Source: Clostridia bacterium (GTDB lineage: Bacteria; Bacillota; Clostridia; Christensenellales; Borkfalkiaceae). Taken from it: DNA of 64,000 nucleotides. This document shows, in pieces, positions 7,306 through 16,104 of this stretch (the stretch's first letter is position 1; every line of letters starts with the position of its first letter). The notes under the pieces are model-generated. The model was given only the letters and a program-made list of their open reading frames with translations, was not told where the DNA came from and searched no databases. The stretch lies in contig JAFVYV010000003.1 in assembly GCA_017508485.1 (NCBI GenBank), forward strand, positions 1-64,000. Reading direction: 5' to 3'. Position numbers and translations under genes: made by a program.

Positions 7306-9930
7306 ATGGAAATGTCAAAAACCTATAATCCAATAGAGTTTGAAAAAAGAATTTACTCTGATTGGGAAAATAGCGGTTGTTTTACGGCAAAAGTTGATAA
7401 AAACAAACTTCCGTTTACAATCGTAATACCACCTCCAAATATTACTGGTCAACTTCATATGGGCCACGCATTAAACGATACTTTGCAAGATACTTTAATT
7501 AGATTTAAAAGAATGCAAGGTTATTCTGCGTTATGGCTTCCTGGTACTGACCACGCTTCAATTGCTACTGAAGTTAAAATTGTTGAACAAATGGCAAGTG
7601 AAGGCTTAACTAAAAAAGATATCGGTAGAGATGGCTTTTTAGAAAGAGCATGGAAATGGAAGGAAAAATACGGTGGTAGAATTGTTGAACAGTTAAAGAG
7701 TATGGGTGTTTCTTGCGACTGGTCAAGACTTGCCTTTACTATGGATGAAAAATGTTCAAAGGCTGTTAAAGAGGTTTTTGTCAACTTATATAATAAAGGT
7801 TTAATTTATCAAGGGGATAGAATTATCAACTGGTGTCCTGACTGTAAAACTGCACTTTCTGATGCAGAAGTTGAGTACGTTGAAAAGGACTCTTTCCTTT
7901 GGTATATCAAATATCCAGTAAAGGATAGTGATGAATATTTAGTAGTTGCAACAACTCGTCCTGAAACGATGCTTGGCGATACTGCCGTTGCAGTTAACCC
8001 TAAAGATAAGCGTTTTGCTAACTTAATTGGCAAAATGTTAGTTTTACCTTTAATCAACAAAGAAATTCCTGTTGTAGCCGACGAATACGTTGAAATGGAT
8101 TTTGGTACTGGCGCAGTTAAAATTACACCAGCACACGACCCTAACGACTTTGAAGTTGGTTTAAGACATAATTTAGAAGTTATCAGAGTTATGAACGATG
8201 ACGGCACAATGAACGAATTAGCAGGGGAATATAACGGCTTACCAAGTTTAGAAGCGCGTGAAAAAATCGTTGAAGACTTGAAGGCTTTAGGTCTTTTAGA
8301 AAAGATTGAACCATTAAAGCATAACGTTGGACATTGTTATAGATGTCACCATCAAGTTGAACCTATCGTTTCAAAACAATGGTTCGTTAAAATGGAACCA
8401 CTTGCAAAACCTGCTATTGACGTAGTTAGAAAGAAGAGTATAACTTTTTCACCAAACCGTTTTTCTAAAATCTATTTTAACTGGATGGAAAATATTAAGG
8501 ACTGGTGTATTTCACGTCAACTTTGGTGGGGACATAGAATTCCTGCTTACTACTGTCAAGATTGTGGTGAAACTATCGTTTCAAAAGAAGACGTTAAGGT
8601 TTGTACAAAGTGTGGTAGCACTAACGTAAAACAAGATGAAGACGTATTAGATACGTGGTTCTCTTCAGCATTATGGCCATTCTCAACACTTGGCTATCCT
8701 GATATGACTGAAGACTTAAAATACTTCTATCCAACTGACGTATTAGTTACTGCTTACGATATTATTTTCTTCTGGGTTGCTAGAATGATTTTCTCTGGAA
8801 TAGAACATATGGGTAGAATTCCATTTAAAGACGTTCTTATCCACGGTATCGTTCGTGATAGCCAAGGTAGAAAGATGAGTAAGTCTTTAGGAAACGGTAT
8901 TGACCCACTTGAAATTATTGATAAACACGGTGCAGACACACTTAGATTTTCTCTTATGAACGGTGTTGCTGCAGGTAGTGATACAAGATTTTCTGATGAA
9001 AAGATTGAAGGTAGCCGTAACTTTATGAACAAAATTTGGAACGCTTCAAGATTCGTTTTAATGAATGCTGAAGGTAAAAAATTGCGTTCAATTGATAAGT
9101 GCGACCTAACTATCGTTGATAAGTGGATTATTTCAAGACTAAATAAGACTATTAGAAACGTAACTACTAAAATGGAAAAGTTTGAAATGGGTCTTGCGCT
9201 TTCTTCTTTATACGACTTTGTATGGAGTGATTTCTGCGACTGGTATATTGAATTAACAAAGCCTGTTTTATATGGTAATGATGAAAATAAAATTATAAAT
9301 ACCGTAAGCGTATTAGTTCACGTATTAACGGAAACTTTAAAACTTTTACATCCTTTTGTTCCATTTATTACGGAAGAAATTTACCAAAATATTCCAAAAA
9401 CAAAGGGTAAAATTATGCTTAGTGAATTCCCAAGATATAACACTAAAAACAACTTCTCAAGATACGTTGCGAGAGTTGAAGATATAATGGGAATTATTAA
9501 GACTGTAAGAAATATTAAGGCAACCGTTAAAGCACCACCTTCAAAGAAGGTTAAACTTTACGTAAAAACTAACGAAAAAACTACTATCAAGCAAGGTGCT
9601 ATTTATATTGAAAAATTAGCAAACGTTTCAGGAATTGAATTTATTGAAGATAAGGCTCAATTAACTGAAAAGACTATGTCACAAGTTTTAGACGGCTTTG
9701 AAATTTATATTCCACTTGGCGAATTAGTTGATACCGATAAAGAAATTGAAAGATTAAACGGTGAAATTAAGAAGGTTGAACAAGAAATTGCAAGAGCAAG
9801 TGGTAAACTTTCAAACGCAGGTTTCTTAGCAAAAGCACCTAAAAACCTTGTAAACGAAGAAAGAGAAAAGTTGAACTCTTATTTAGAAATAAGAAGTAAA
9901 CTTGAAAAAGAATTAAAAGAATTAATGTAA
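7306..9930 (+). CDS. valS: Valyl-tRNA synthetase
   Basis: Class I aminoacyl-tRNA synthetase charging tRNA-Val. The HIGH motif (HMGH) is at residues 51-54 and KMSKS at about 523-527. The editing domain lies between them. Zinc-ribbon cysteine pairs (CYRC, CQDC, CTKC) occur between residues ~345 and 440. The C-terminal ~70 residues form the charged coiled coil that binds the tRNA elbow. The 874-residue length is standard. AAGGAG lies 11 nt before ATG 7306; an ATG two codons later is also possible. It is a single-gene transcription unit between a consensus promoter and a strong bidirectional terminator. Confidence 0.98.
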   Translation: MEMSKTYNPIEFEKRIYSDWENSGCFTAKVDKNKLPFTIVIPPPNITGQLHMGHALNDTLQDTLIRFKRMQGYSALWLPGTDHASIATEVKIVEQMASEGLTKKDIGRDGFLERAWKWKEKYGGRIVEQLKSMGVSCDWSRLAFTMDEKCSKAVKEVFVNLYNKGLIYQGDRIINWCPDCKTALSDAEVEYVEKDSFLWYIKYPVKDSDEYLVVATTRPETMLGDTAVAVNPKDKRFANLIGKMLVLPLINKEIPVVADEYVEMDFGTGAVKITPAHDPNDFEVGLRHNLEVIRVMNDDGTMNELAGEYNGLPSLEAREKIVEDLKALGLLEKIEPLKHNVGHCYRCHHQVEPIVSKQWFVKMEPLAKPAIDVVRKKSITFSPNRFSKIYFNWMENIKDWCISRQLWWGHRIPAYYCQDCGETIVSKEDVKVCTKCGSTNVKQDEDVLDTWFSSALWPFSTLGYPDMTEDLKYFYPTDVLVTAYDIIFFWVARMIFSGIEHMGRIPFKDVLIHGIVRDSQGRKMSKSLGNGIDPLEIIDKHGADTLRFSLMNGVAAGSDTRFSDEKIEGSRNFMNKIWNASRFVLMNAEGKKLRSIDKCDLTIVDKWIISRLNKTIRNVTTKMEKFEMGLALSSLYDFVWSDFCDWYIELTKPVLYGNDENKIINTVSVLVHVLTETLKLLHPFVPFITEEIYQNIPKTKGKIMLSEFPRYNTKNNFSRYVARVEDIMGIIKTVRNIKATVKAPPSKKVKLYVKTNEKTTIKQGAIYIEKLANVSGIEFIEDKAQLTEKTMSQVLDGFEIYIPLGELVDTDKEIERLNGEIKKVEQEIARASGKLSNAGFLAKAPKNLVNEEREKLNSYLEIRSKLEKELKELM

Positions 9931-9932
9931 TA

Positions 9933-9960
9933 AAAAACCCCACTTTTTAGTGGGGTTTTT
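9933..9960. terminator. Bidirectional terminator between valS and the convergent PPTase gene
   Basis: Stem AAAAACCCCACT / AGTGGGGTTTTT with A and T tracts on both sides, so it can serve valS (+) and the minus-strand gene. Confidence 0.92.
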
Positions 9961-9963
9961 GTT

Positions 9964-10473
9964 TTAGTAGTCAAGTTTTATAATATCAAAATCGTTTTGA
10001 TTTGAACAAACGGAAATGAAAAAATCATCAACTTTTTTAGTTGTAATGATAACGTCTTCAAGATTGTCGTTATAATAAATTTTTTGACCGTCAATTCTTA
10101 TGTTTTTTAAGGAAGTTAAAATAGAACTTGCCTTATATTTTACAAAACTTTCAGCCTTTGTCCAAAGAGCAAAGAAGTCTTCTTTTTTTAAAATTTCATT
10201 TCCAAAAACGTTTTTGTTTATATTTGAAAACTTTTTGTCTTTAATAACTTCAACGTCAATACCAACGTTTTCATTTGAAATAACGATGGCAACTATATTT
10301 TGACTATGTGAAATGTTGAAGGCGATAGGACTGTTTTCAATATAAAGTTTTCCAAATTCCGTTTTTTTCAAATCTTTGTCCGTTATTTTTAAGTCGTAAT
10401 ACTTTTCTAAAATAAAAAACAAAAATTCGTGAGCATCTTTTTTGTCTAAATTAGTATAATAAACTGTATTCAT
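9964..10473 (-). CDS. 4'-phosphopantetheinyl transferase (Sfp/AcpT-like)
   Basis: Predicted to transfer the phosphopantetheine arm of CoA to a carrier-protein serine. The family motifs VGIDVE (residues 70-75) and WTKAES (104-109) carry the Mg-binding Asp/Glu and the (W/F)xxKE(A/S)xxK signature; FNISHS precedes them. The product is 169 residues, short for Sfp (about 220). The ATG at 10473 is chosen because a strong promoter ends 6 nt before it. A longer frame from TTG at 10536 would start upstream of the predicted transcription start. No ribosome site precedes the ATG. The carrier protein cannot be named: no NRPS, PKS or acpP gene is nearby. Confidence 0.8.
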   Translation of the reverse strand: MNTVYYTNLDKKDAHEFLFFILEKYYDLKITDKDLKKTEFGKLYIENSPIAFNISHSQNIVAIVISNENVGIDVEVIKDKKFSNINKNVFGNEILKKEDFFALWTKAESFVKYKASSILTSLKNIRIDGQKIYYNDNLEDVIITTKKVDDFFISVCSNQNDFDIIKLDY

Positions 10474-10479
10474 ATTAAA

Positions 10480-10508
10480 ATTATATAAAAAAAAGTGTTT
10501 TAAGTCAA
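10480..10508 (-). promoter_or_regulatory. SigA promoter predicted to give a leaderless PPTase mRNA
   Basis: On the minus strand: TTGACT (10508-10503), 17 nt, TATAAT (10485-10480). Only 6 nt separate the -10 box from the ATG, so transcription should begin at or next to the start codon. Confidence 0.8.
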
Positions 10509-10529
10509 TACTTGTTGAAAAATTTTGTA

Positions 10530-10558
10530 TTGACAAAAATTGATACTTATATTATAAT
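10530..10558 (+). promoter_or_regulatory. Consensus SigA promoter of the glmU-like/glmM operon
   Basis: TTGACA (10530-10535), 17 nt, TATAAT (10553-10558). Divergent from the PPTase promoter, with the two -35 boxes only 21 nt apart. Confidence 0.9.
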
Positions 10559-10591
10559 AAAAAAGTAAATTCTATTATGGGGATTTAGGTG

Positions 10592-11260
10592 ATGGATAAG
10601 AAATTAAGAAAGGCACTCATTAAAGAGTGGAAGAAGAACGGAGTTTTATTTATTGATGAAGATTCCGTATTTTTTGATGAAAATGTAAAGATAGAAGAAG
10701 GGGTTACTATTTACCCTAACAATCATCTTTACGGAAACACGATTATTAAAAAGGGTGCTGTTATTAAACCTAATAATATTATAACTGATAGCATTATTGG
10801 GGAAGAATGTACCGTTCTTGCAAGTGTTATTGAAAGTTCAACGGTTGGCAAAAAGGTTTCAATTGGACCAAATGCTCATTTAAGACCAAAAAGCATTATT
10901 GAAGATAATTGCCGTATAGGTAACTTTGTTGAAACTAAAAATGCATTAATAAAAGCAAAATCAAAAGTTTCACACCTAACTTACGTTGGCGATGCCGAAA
11001 TTGGTGAAAATTGTAATTTAGGTTGTGGCGTTATTTTTGTTAACTATAACGGAGAAATTAAACAAAAATCAGTTATAGGCGATAATTGTTTTATAGGTAG
11101 TAATTGTAATATTATTGCACCTGTTAACGTTGGTTCTCGTTCATTTATAGCAGCGGGAACGACAATTACAAAATCAGTTGAAGAAGGAAGTTTTATCATA
11201 GGAAGACCAAGACAAGAAGAAAACAAAAAACTTGCTGAAAAATATATAAAGAAGGATTAA
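10592..11260 (+). CDS. Stand-alone glucosamine-1-phosphate N-acetyltransferase (C-terminal half of GlmU)
   Basis: Left-handed beta-helix acetyltransferase corresponding to the C-terminal domain of GlmU, which makes N-acetylglucosamine-1-phosphate. The protein begins at the helix that normally links the two GlmU domains and then shows hexapeptide repeats. GNFVETK and HLTYVGDAEIG include the catalytic His (residue ~131), followed by NYNG and IAAGTTIT. At 222 residues it lacks the whole ~230-residue N-terminal uridyltransferase. Upstream sequence is a divergent promoter, so this is not a truncation by the start choice. GGGGAT precedes ATG 10592. It sits 3 nt before glmM, the preceding enzyme of the pathway. 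Confidence 0.85.
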   Translation: MDKKLRKALIKEWKKNGVLFIDEDSVFFDENVKIEEGVTIYPNNHLYGNTIIKKGAVIKPNNIITDSIIGEECTVLASVIESSTVGKKVSIGPNAHLRPKSIIEDNCRIGNFVETKNALIKAKSKVSHLTYVGDAEIGENCNLGCGVIFVNYNGEIKQKSVIGDNCFIGSNCNIIAPVNVGSRSFIAAGTTITKSVEEGSFIIGRPRQEENKKLAEKYIKKD

Positions 11261-11263
11261 TAT

Positions 11264-12571
11264 ATGGGAAGTTATTTCGGAACTGACGGTATTCGTGGTA
11301 TTACAAATGAGTTTTTAACGGGAGATTTGGCTTTTAAGGCTGGTAATGCTTTAGGTCAAATTAAGAACAAAGCTTTAATAGTTGTCGGCAGAGATACGAG
11401 AGTTTCAGGCGATATGCTTGCGTTATCTTTAGCAAGTGGCGCTATCTCAGCTGGTGCAACCGTTTATGATTTAGGAATTATTCCAACAGCAGGTATTGCT
11501 TACGTTACAAAAGAGTTAAAGGCTGATTTTGGCGTGGTAATTTCTGCATCTCATAATCCACCTGAATATAATGGTATAAAAGTTTTTTCAAGTGAAGGTT
11601 ATAAATTAGACAGAGATTTAGAAGATGAAATTGAAAAGAAAATGGCATCTCTTTCACTTCTTCCAAATGATGAAATAGGTAGATATTTTCAAAAACCAGA
11701 ATTAGTTGATTCTTACGGTTTAAGCATTGAAAATATTTGTAAAGAAGGCTTAAAAGGTCTAAAAGTTATAATTGACTGTTCAAACGGTGCAAGTTATAAA
11801 GTTGCTCCTAAAATTTTTGAAGATTTAGGTGCTGACGTAGTTGCAATTAACGTTTCAAACGCAGGTGTTGATATAAATAAAGACTGTGGTGCACTTCATC
11901 CTGAAAAACTTGCTAAAATGGTTGTAGAAACTAACAGTCATTGTGGTTTTGCTTATGATGGTGACTCTGATAGATTAATTGCCGTTGATGAAAAGGGAAA
12001 TATTATTGATGGCGATAAACTTATTTATATGCTTGCTAACTATTATAAGGAAAAGGGTATTCTTCAAAATAACTTAGTAGTTGGCACAACTCATACAAAT
12101 ATGGGCGTTCAAAAGAAACTTCTTGAAAACGGCATTGAAATGCATAGAAGTGATATTGGCGACAAATACGTTATTGAAATGATGTTAAAAGATGGCGCAG
12201 TAGTCGGTGGAGAACAATCAGGTCATATTATTCTAAAGAATTATACAACTACTGGCGACGGAATACTTTCTTCTATTGCAATTGCTAAGATTTTAGCAGA
12301 AACGAAAAGACCACTATCTTCATTTATTGACGTTCAACTTTATCCACAAGCAAACTTTAACGTAAAAGTTAAAGATAAAGTTAGGGTATTAAATAACGAA
12401 CAATTAGCAAAAGCCATTGAAAAAGAAAAGGAATACTTAAAAAATAGAGGCAGAGTTGTTGTTCGTGCATCTGGTACAGAAGATATTATAAGAATATTTA
12501 CCGAAACTGAAAGTGAAGAACTATCTAAAGAAGTGACTGACAGACTTGTAAAAGTAATTGAAAATATATAA
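11264..12571 (+). CDS. glmM: Phosphoglucosamine mutase
   Basis: Interconverts glucosamine-6-phosphate and glucosamine-1-phosphate for peptidoglycan precursor synthesis. The phosphoserine loop SASHNPPEYNG (near residue 95), the metal-binding DGDSDR (near 235), the sugar-binding GEQSGH (near 318) and the C-terminal phosphate-binding RASGTED (near 403) are all present. RASGTED replaces the usual RPSGTEP. The 435-residue length is typical. AAGGATTAAT gives the ribosome site. It is the second gene of a two-gene operon with the acetyltransferase, so the two encode consecutive steps. Confidence 0.96.
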   Translation: MGSYFGTDGIRGITNEFLTGDLAFKAGNALGQIKNKALIVVGRDTRVSGDMLALSLASGAISAGATVYDLGIIPTAGIAYVTKELKADFGVVISASHNPPEYNGIKVFSSEGYKLDRDLEDEIEKKMASLSLLPNDEIGRYFQKPELVDSYGLSIENICKEGLKGLKVIIDCSNGASYKVAPKIFEDLGADVVAINVSNAGVDINKDCGALHPEKLAKMVVETNSHCGFAYDGDSDRLIAVDEKGNIIDGDKLIYMLANYYKEKGILQNNLVVGTTHTNMGVQKKLLENGIEMHRSDIGDKYVIEMMLKDGAVVGGEQSGHIILKNYTTTGDGILSSIAIAKILAETKRPLSSFIDVQLYPQANFNVKVKDKVRVLNNEQLAKAIEKEKEYLKNRGRVVVRASGTEDIIRIFTETESEELSKEVTDRLVKVIENI

Positions 12572-12575
12572 AAAT

Positions 12576-12605
12576 AAAAAAGCACTTTTAATAAGTGCTT
12601 TTTTT
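12576..12605. terminator. Shared bidirectional terminator, glmM (+) and tRNA-Glu (-)
   Basis: Stem AAGCACTT / AAGTGCTT flanked by A and T tracts. It lies 4 nt after the glmM stop and 4 nt from the tRNA 3' end. Confidence 0.9.
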
Positions 12606-12608
12606 AAT

Positions 12609-12683
12609 TGGTAGCCCCATGGGGAATCGAACCCCAGATTCCACCGTGAGAGGGTGGCGTCTTAACCGCTTGACCATGAGGCC
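12609..12683 (-). tRNA. tRNA-Glu, anticodon CUC
   Basis: Minus strand, 75 nt including an encoded CCA. The anticodon stem CCACC/GGTGG closes the 7-nt loop CTCTCAC, giving anticodon CTC (reads GAG). The T arm has GGTTCGATTCC. The acceptor stem contains a G1-U72 pair and one internal G-U pair, which is a little weak. It starts 6 nt after the end of the 6S-like RNA with no terminator or promoter between them. Confidence 0.93.
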
Positions 12684-12689
12684 GTTTAC

Positions 12690-12878
12690 CCACCTGTGCC
12701 GTTAACTGAAAAAATGATAACCCCGTTTTTAACAGGAGAATTAAGGTCTTTCTTTCGCCGTATCTCTTTGATAACTTCCGGAAAATACGTCGGAAAAGAG
12801 CGCCACTAAAAAGAAAGAACGCAAAGTTCAAATTATCAGTTGTGGATTAATTTTACTCAGCCATCGAACACTGCAGGC
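12690..12878 (-). ncRNA. ssrS: 6S RNA-like regulatory RNA
   Basis: 6S RNA sequesters SigA-RNA polymerase by mimicking an open promoter. On the minus strand this 189-nt region has that architecture. A closing stem pairs CCTG (12877-12874) with CAGG (12696-12693). A second stem pairs AACTGATAA (12841-12833) with TTATCA (12720-12715) and CAGTT (12708-12704). A central bubble carries a small hairpin on its 3' side (12721-12736). A long terminal stem starts with TCTTTCTTT (12818-12810) against AAAGAAAGA (12755-12747). TGTTCG near the 5' end, GTGGCGCTC and CCTTAA recall E. coli 6S. The predicted start of transcription coincides with the first G. SRP RNA and tmRNA motifs are absent. Confidence 0.75.
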
Positions 12879-12884
12879 AATTAG

Positions 12885-12913
12885 AGTTTAGCACAACATT
12901 TTTTATTTTGCAA
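12885..12913 (-). promoter_or_regulatory. Promoter of the 6S RNA-tRNA-Glu unit
   Basis: Minus strand TTGCAA (12913-12908), 17 nt, TAAACT (12890-12885) with an extended-10 TGC. The seventh base after the -10 is 12878, the first base of the RNA's closing stem. TTGCAA is palindromic and could also face comEC. Confidence 0.75.
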
Positions 12914-12942
12914 CTAAATTAAAAACTTATAAAAAAATTATT

Positions 12943-15084
12943 ATGGATACCAAAGATAAAAAGAAAAAGTTTATTAATATAAGACCTGTTTTATTTACAG
13001 CCGTTAGTTTAATAATAGGTATTGTTTTTGCTTATTATTTATTGCTAAACAAAACAATTTCTTATATATTGCTAGGGGTTTTACTTTTTGTTTTGGTTTT
13101 TTCAATTATTTATTATAGAAAAACTACTGAATTTATTAGGATTATAAAGTGTACTATTTATATGATAATAGCCTTTATAGTAGGGTTATCTTCTTTTACT
13201 TTTGTATTAAATAGGTATGAAAAGGCAGGTATTAAAGAAGACTATTACGTAATTTACGGCACCGTTTCAAAACTATCTTCTTATGACGATTATTTTTATT
13301 ACGTGCTTGATGATTTAGTGCTTTTTGAAGATGGCAAAATGGTTGAAAACCGTTACAATCTATCTTTTTACTCAAGTGAAGTTTTAGAACTTGGCGACCA
13401 AATTTCATTAAAAGCGTACGTTAATAATTATGAATTTATTTATAATGGTAATTTTTCTACAAACAAAATTCAAAAGAATATAAAATATTATACTTACGAC
13501 GTGCAAAACTTGGTTGTATATGGTAATGATGCTAATCTTTTTCAAAAAGCAAACACTTTAATAAGAAAAACTTTGAAAGAAAATTTAAGTGAAGACACTT
13601 TTGGTGTTGCTTTGGCATTGATGACGGGTGATTCTACCTTTATTGAAGATAACTTGCTAACTAATTATAGGAACTCAGGTATTTCACACATATTTGCCGT
13701 ATCAGGTCTTCATATAGGCTTTTTGTCTACAATAATTTGCTTTATACTAAACAAACTAAGGGTAAGAAAAATAATTCAATTTTTTATTGTTTTTCCTATA
13801 TTGATTTTTTATTCAGGTATATGTTCTTTTATGCCATCTTCTTTACGCGCCGTTATTATGTGTTCGGTCGCTCTTTTAATGCGTTGCGTTGGGGAAAAGT
13901 ATGACGTTATAACTTCTATAAGTTTTAGCGCAATTATAGTTTTACTTATTAGACCGTTAGAACTTTTTAGCGTAGGTTTTCAACTTTCATACGTTTCTTG
14001 TATAGGTATAACTTTACTAACAAGACCTTTTACAAAACTATTAAAATTTTTACCACAAAAAATTGCAAGTAGTTTGGCAACTATTTTATCTGCGCAAATT
14101 TCAACTGCGCCACTTTTGTTGATATATTTTAACAAGGTTTCAATAATAGCAACCTTGTTTAATTTGCTTTTGGTACCAGTTGTTTTTATATTGTTTATTT
14201 TATTGTTTTTTGCAATAATTTTAGCCATAATTTTTCCATCTTTAGGTTTTATTTTTGTTCCTATGAATTTTATGATATTAGGAATAAACTGGCTTGTAAA
14301 CCTTTTTGATTATTCATTTTTATTGCTTACTGGTATAACAATAGGGGCTTTTGTTTTTATTTATTATTTTGTTCTTTTAATAATTAGTGGGTTCTTCAAT
14401 TTTGAACGGCTTTCTAAAATAATTTTATCAATATCATTAACCATAGTTTTAGTTGTAGGTTCTACGGGGCTAACTCTTTTAGATAGAACAACCGTTGGCG
14501 TAAACGTAAGTTCTTCTGGCGGAATAGAATATACTTTGTTTACTGGTAAAGAAGATAATTTAGTTATAAACAAAATAGATGATAGTTATAATTTAAAAGA
14601 GATAACTAGAAAATTAAATGAGTGTGAGATTGATAAAATTGAAAACGTTATAATAGCAACTGATGATACTTTTATTTTGTTTTTATTAGATTTAGAAAAG
14701 GAAGTATCTATACAAAACGTTTATTATTATGGTTGTAAAAACAGTTTTTTCACTTCAGTTATGCCTAACGTTAATTTTATAAATTGTACCGTTTATGAAA
14801 ACGCCACTTTAGATGCAAAATTTAGTTTTTTAGCAGATGGTTTTGCCGTTGATTATGAAAGTAGGGGCACTACTTTTCTACTTGTTAGTGAAATGGTTGG
14901 TACAAACGTCTTTATATCATTAAAAGAAAAACGAGACGTTGTTATTTTGTCGGACGGGGTAGAAAGTATTTTTCCAAATTTTGTCAATAAGTACTTAATA
15001 AGTTATAAAAACCAAGAAAATATTTTAAATGTAGCAAATGGCAAAAATATATTGCTAAAAATTAACAAATATGGCTTAAAATAG
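12943..15084 (+). CDS. comEC: ComEC/Rec2-family DNA uptake channel protein
   Basis: Predicted polytopic membrane channel for transport of single-stranded DNA during natural transformation. The N-terminal ~200 residues form the DUF4131/OB-like region between membrane helices. Residues ~225-500 match the competence domain (VSGLHIGFLS, then repeated hydrophobic helices). The C-terminal ~210 residues replace the metallo-beta-lactamase domain, but no HxHxDH zinc motif can be seen, so any nuclease activity is probably lost. The 713-residue length is normal. No ribosome site precedes ATG 12943; a weak TATAAA ends 9 nt before it. No other competence genes lie nearby. Confidence 0.85.
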   Translation: MDTKDKKKKFINIRPVLFTAVSLIIGIVFAYYLLLNKTISYILLGVLLFVLVFSIIYYRKTTEFIRIIKCTIYMIIAFIVGLSSFTFVLNRYEKAGIKEDYYVIYGTVSKLSSYDDYFYYVLDDLVLFEDGKMVENRYNLSFYSSEVLELGDQISLKAYVNNYEFIYNGNFSTNKIQKNIKYYTYDVQNLVVYGNDANLFQKANTLIRKTLKENLSEDTFGVALALMTGDSTFIEDNLLTNYRNSGISHIFAVSGLHIGFLSTIICFILNKLRVRKIIQFFIVFPILIFYSGICSFMPSSLRAVIMCSVALLMRCVGEKYDVITSISFSAIIVLLIRPLELFSVGFQLSYVSCIGITLLTRPFTKLLKFLPQKIASSLATILSAQISTAPLLLIYFNKVSIIATLFNLLLVPVVFILFILLFFAIILAIIFPSLGFIFVPMNFMILGINWLVNLFDYSFLLLTGITIGAFVFIYYFVLLIISGFFNFERLSKIILSISLTIVLVVGSTGLTLLDRTTVGVNVSSSGGIEYTLFTGKEDNLVINKIDDSYNLKEITRKLNECEIDKIENVIIATDDTFILFLLDLEKEVSIQNVYYYGCKNSFFTSVMPNVNFINCTVYENATLDAKFSFLADGFAVDYESRGTTFLLVSEMVGTNVFISLKEKRDVVILSDGVESIFPNFVNKYLISYKNQENILNVANGKNILLKINKYGLK

Positions 15085-15096
15085 TATAAATCTTAC

Positions 15097-15125
15097 TTGC
15101 AAAAATGCAATAAAGATGTTAAAAT
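15097..15125 (+). promoter_or_regulatory. Candidate SigA promoter of holA-cdaA
   Basis: TTGCAA (15097-15102), 17 nt, TAAAAT (15120-15125). The leader before ATG 15136 would be only a few nucleotides. Confidence 0.6.
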
Positions 15126-15135
15126 AAATATGTAT

Positions 15136-16101
15136 ATGGTTAAGTTTTTTGAGTTCAAAAATTTTTTATTAAAAAATGATACTTCACCCGTTTATTTGTT
15201 AGAAGGGGAAGACCTGTTTTTTAGAAAAGAAGGGATAGAAATATTAAAAAATACCTTTATTTCTATGCCTGATTTTAACTTTAAAGAATACGACTTTTCG
15301 GAAACTACTGTTGAAACGCTTATTTCTTCACTTTTAGAGTATCCGTTAGGCGAACGATTTAGAATGCTTGTGGTTAGAGAGTTTTACCCTAAAGCAGAAG
15401 TTTTAAAAAAATTTGACCAGTTTTTTAACAAACTTGAAAGTACGATTTTTGTAATAGTTAATGAAAAAAAACATTTACCATTTTCAAAAATTGAAGGGCT
15501 TGTTACAATTGACTGTAATAAAGAAAGTCCAACTGTTTTAGGTAAATGGATAGTTAACTTGTTAAAAGAAAAAGAGTTAAAAATAGAGTTATCTTTAGCA
15601 GAAATGATAGCAGAATATTGCTCTTTAGATATGGTAAAAATTAATAATGAAGCAAACAAAATTATTGATTTTTACGAAAAGGGCAAGGTTGTTGATAAAC
15701 AAACGGTTGATAATTTAATAACTAAAGATATTGAATATCAAATTTATGAAATGACTGACTTTGTTGGTAAAAAGAATTTCCAAATGGCTCTTTCATCAAT
15801 AAATGAAATGCTAAAAAAAGGGGAAACACAACAAAGACTGCTTAGTTCTATTTATAATTATTTTAGAAGATTGTTTTTTATTGCTACGACTTCTTTAACA
15901 AATCAAGAAATTGCAGAAATGCTTGGTACAAAAGAGTACGCAATTAAAAAATCAAAAGAACAACTTAAAAATTTCAAAACAAAAGCACTTAAAAAAGCAG
16001 TTGATACACTTGCCGATTACGATTACTTTGTAAAATCGGGTAAAATACTAGTGGGTAATGCAATTTTTTTAGAAGTGTTTAAGATAATGGTAGGAGGATA
16101 A
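15136..16101 (+). CDS. holA: DNA polymerase III delta subunit
   Basis: Clamp-loader delta subunit that opens the sliding clamp. The N-terminal PVYLLEGEDLFF motif (after residue 14) and overall AAA+-like organisation match HolA; the C-terminal collar region contains the expected helical segments. The product is 322 residues, in the usual range. ATG 15136 (MVKFFEF) is preferred; ATG 15130 two codons earlier and a TTG at 15097 are less likely because of the predicted promoter. No ribosome site is visible, so initiation may depend on a very short leader. The comEC-holA order is common in Firmicutes. Confidence 0.9.
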   Translation: MVKFFEFKNFLLKNDTSPVYLLEGEDLFFRKEGIEILKNTFISMPDFNFKEYDFSETTVETLISSLLEYPLGERFRMLVVREFYPKAEVLKKFDQFFNKLESTIFVIVNEKKHLPFSKIEGLVTIDCNKESPTVLGKWIVNLLKEKELKIELSLAEMIAEYCSLDMVKINNEANKIIDFYEKGKVVDKQTVDNLITKDIEYQIYEMTDFVGKKNFQMALSSINEMLKKGETQQRLLSSIYNYFRRLFFIATTSLTNQEIAEMLGTKEYAIKKSKEQLKNFKTKALKKAVDTLADYDYFVKSGKILVGNAIFLEVFKIMVGG

Positions 16102-16104
16102 CAA

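Noticed and set aside
12604..12831. Minus-strand open frame of 75 codons
   Set aside because: It lies over the tRNA-Glu and 6S-like RNA; the RNA structures explain the sequence and there is no ribosome site or protein-like composition.
12690..12878. SRP RNA or tmRNA as an alternative to 6S RNA
   Set aside because: No conserved SRP apical GGAAG-type loop context with the long rod, and no tRNA-like tmRNA ends; the fold and motifs fit 6S better.
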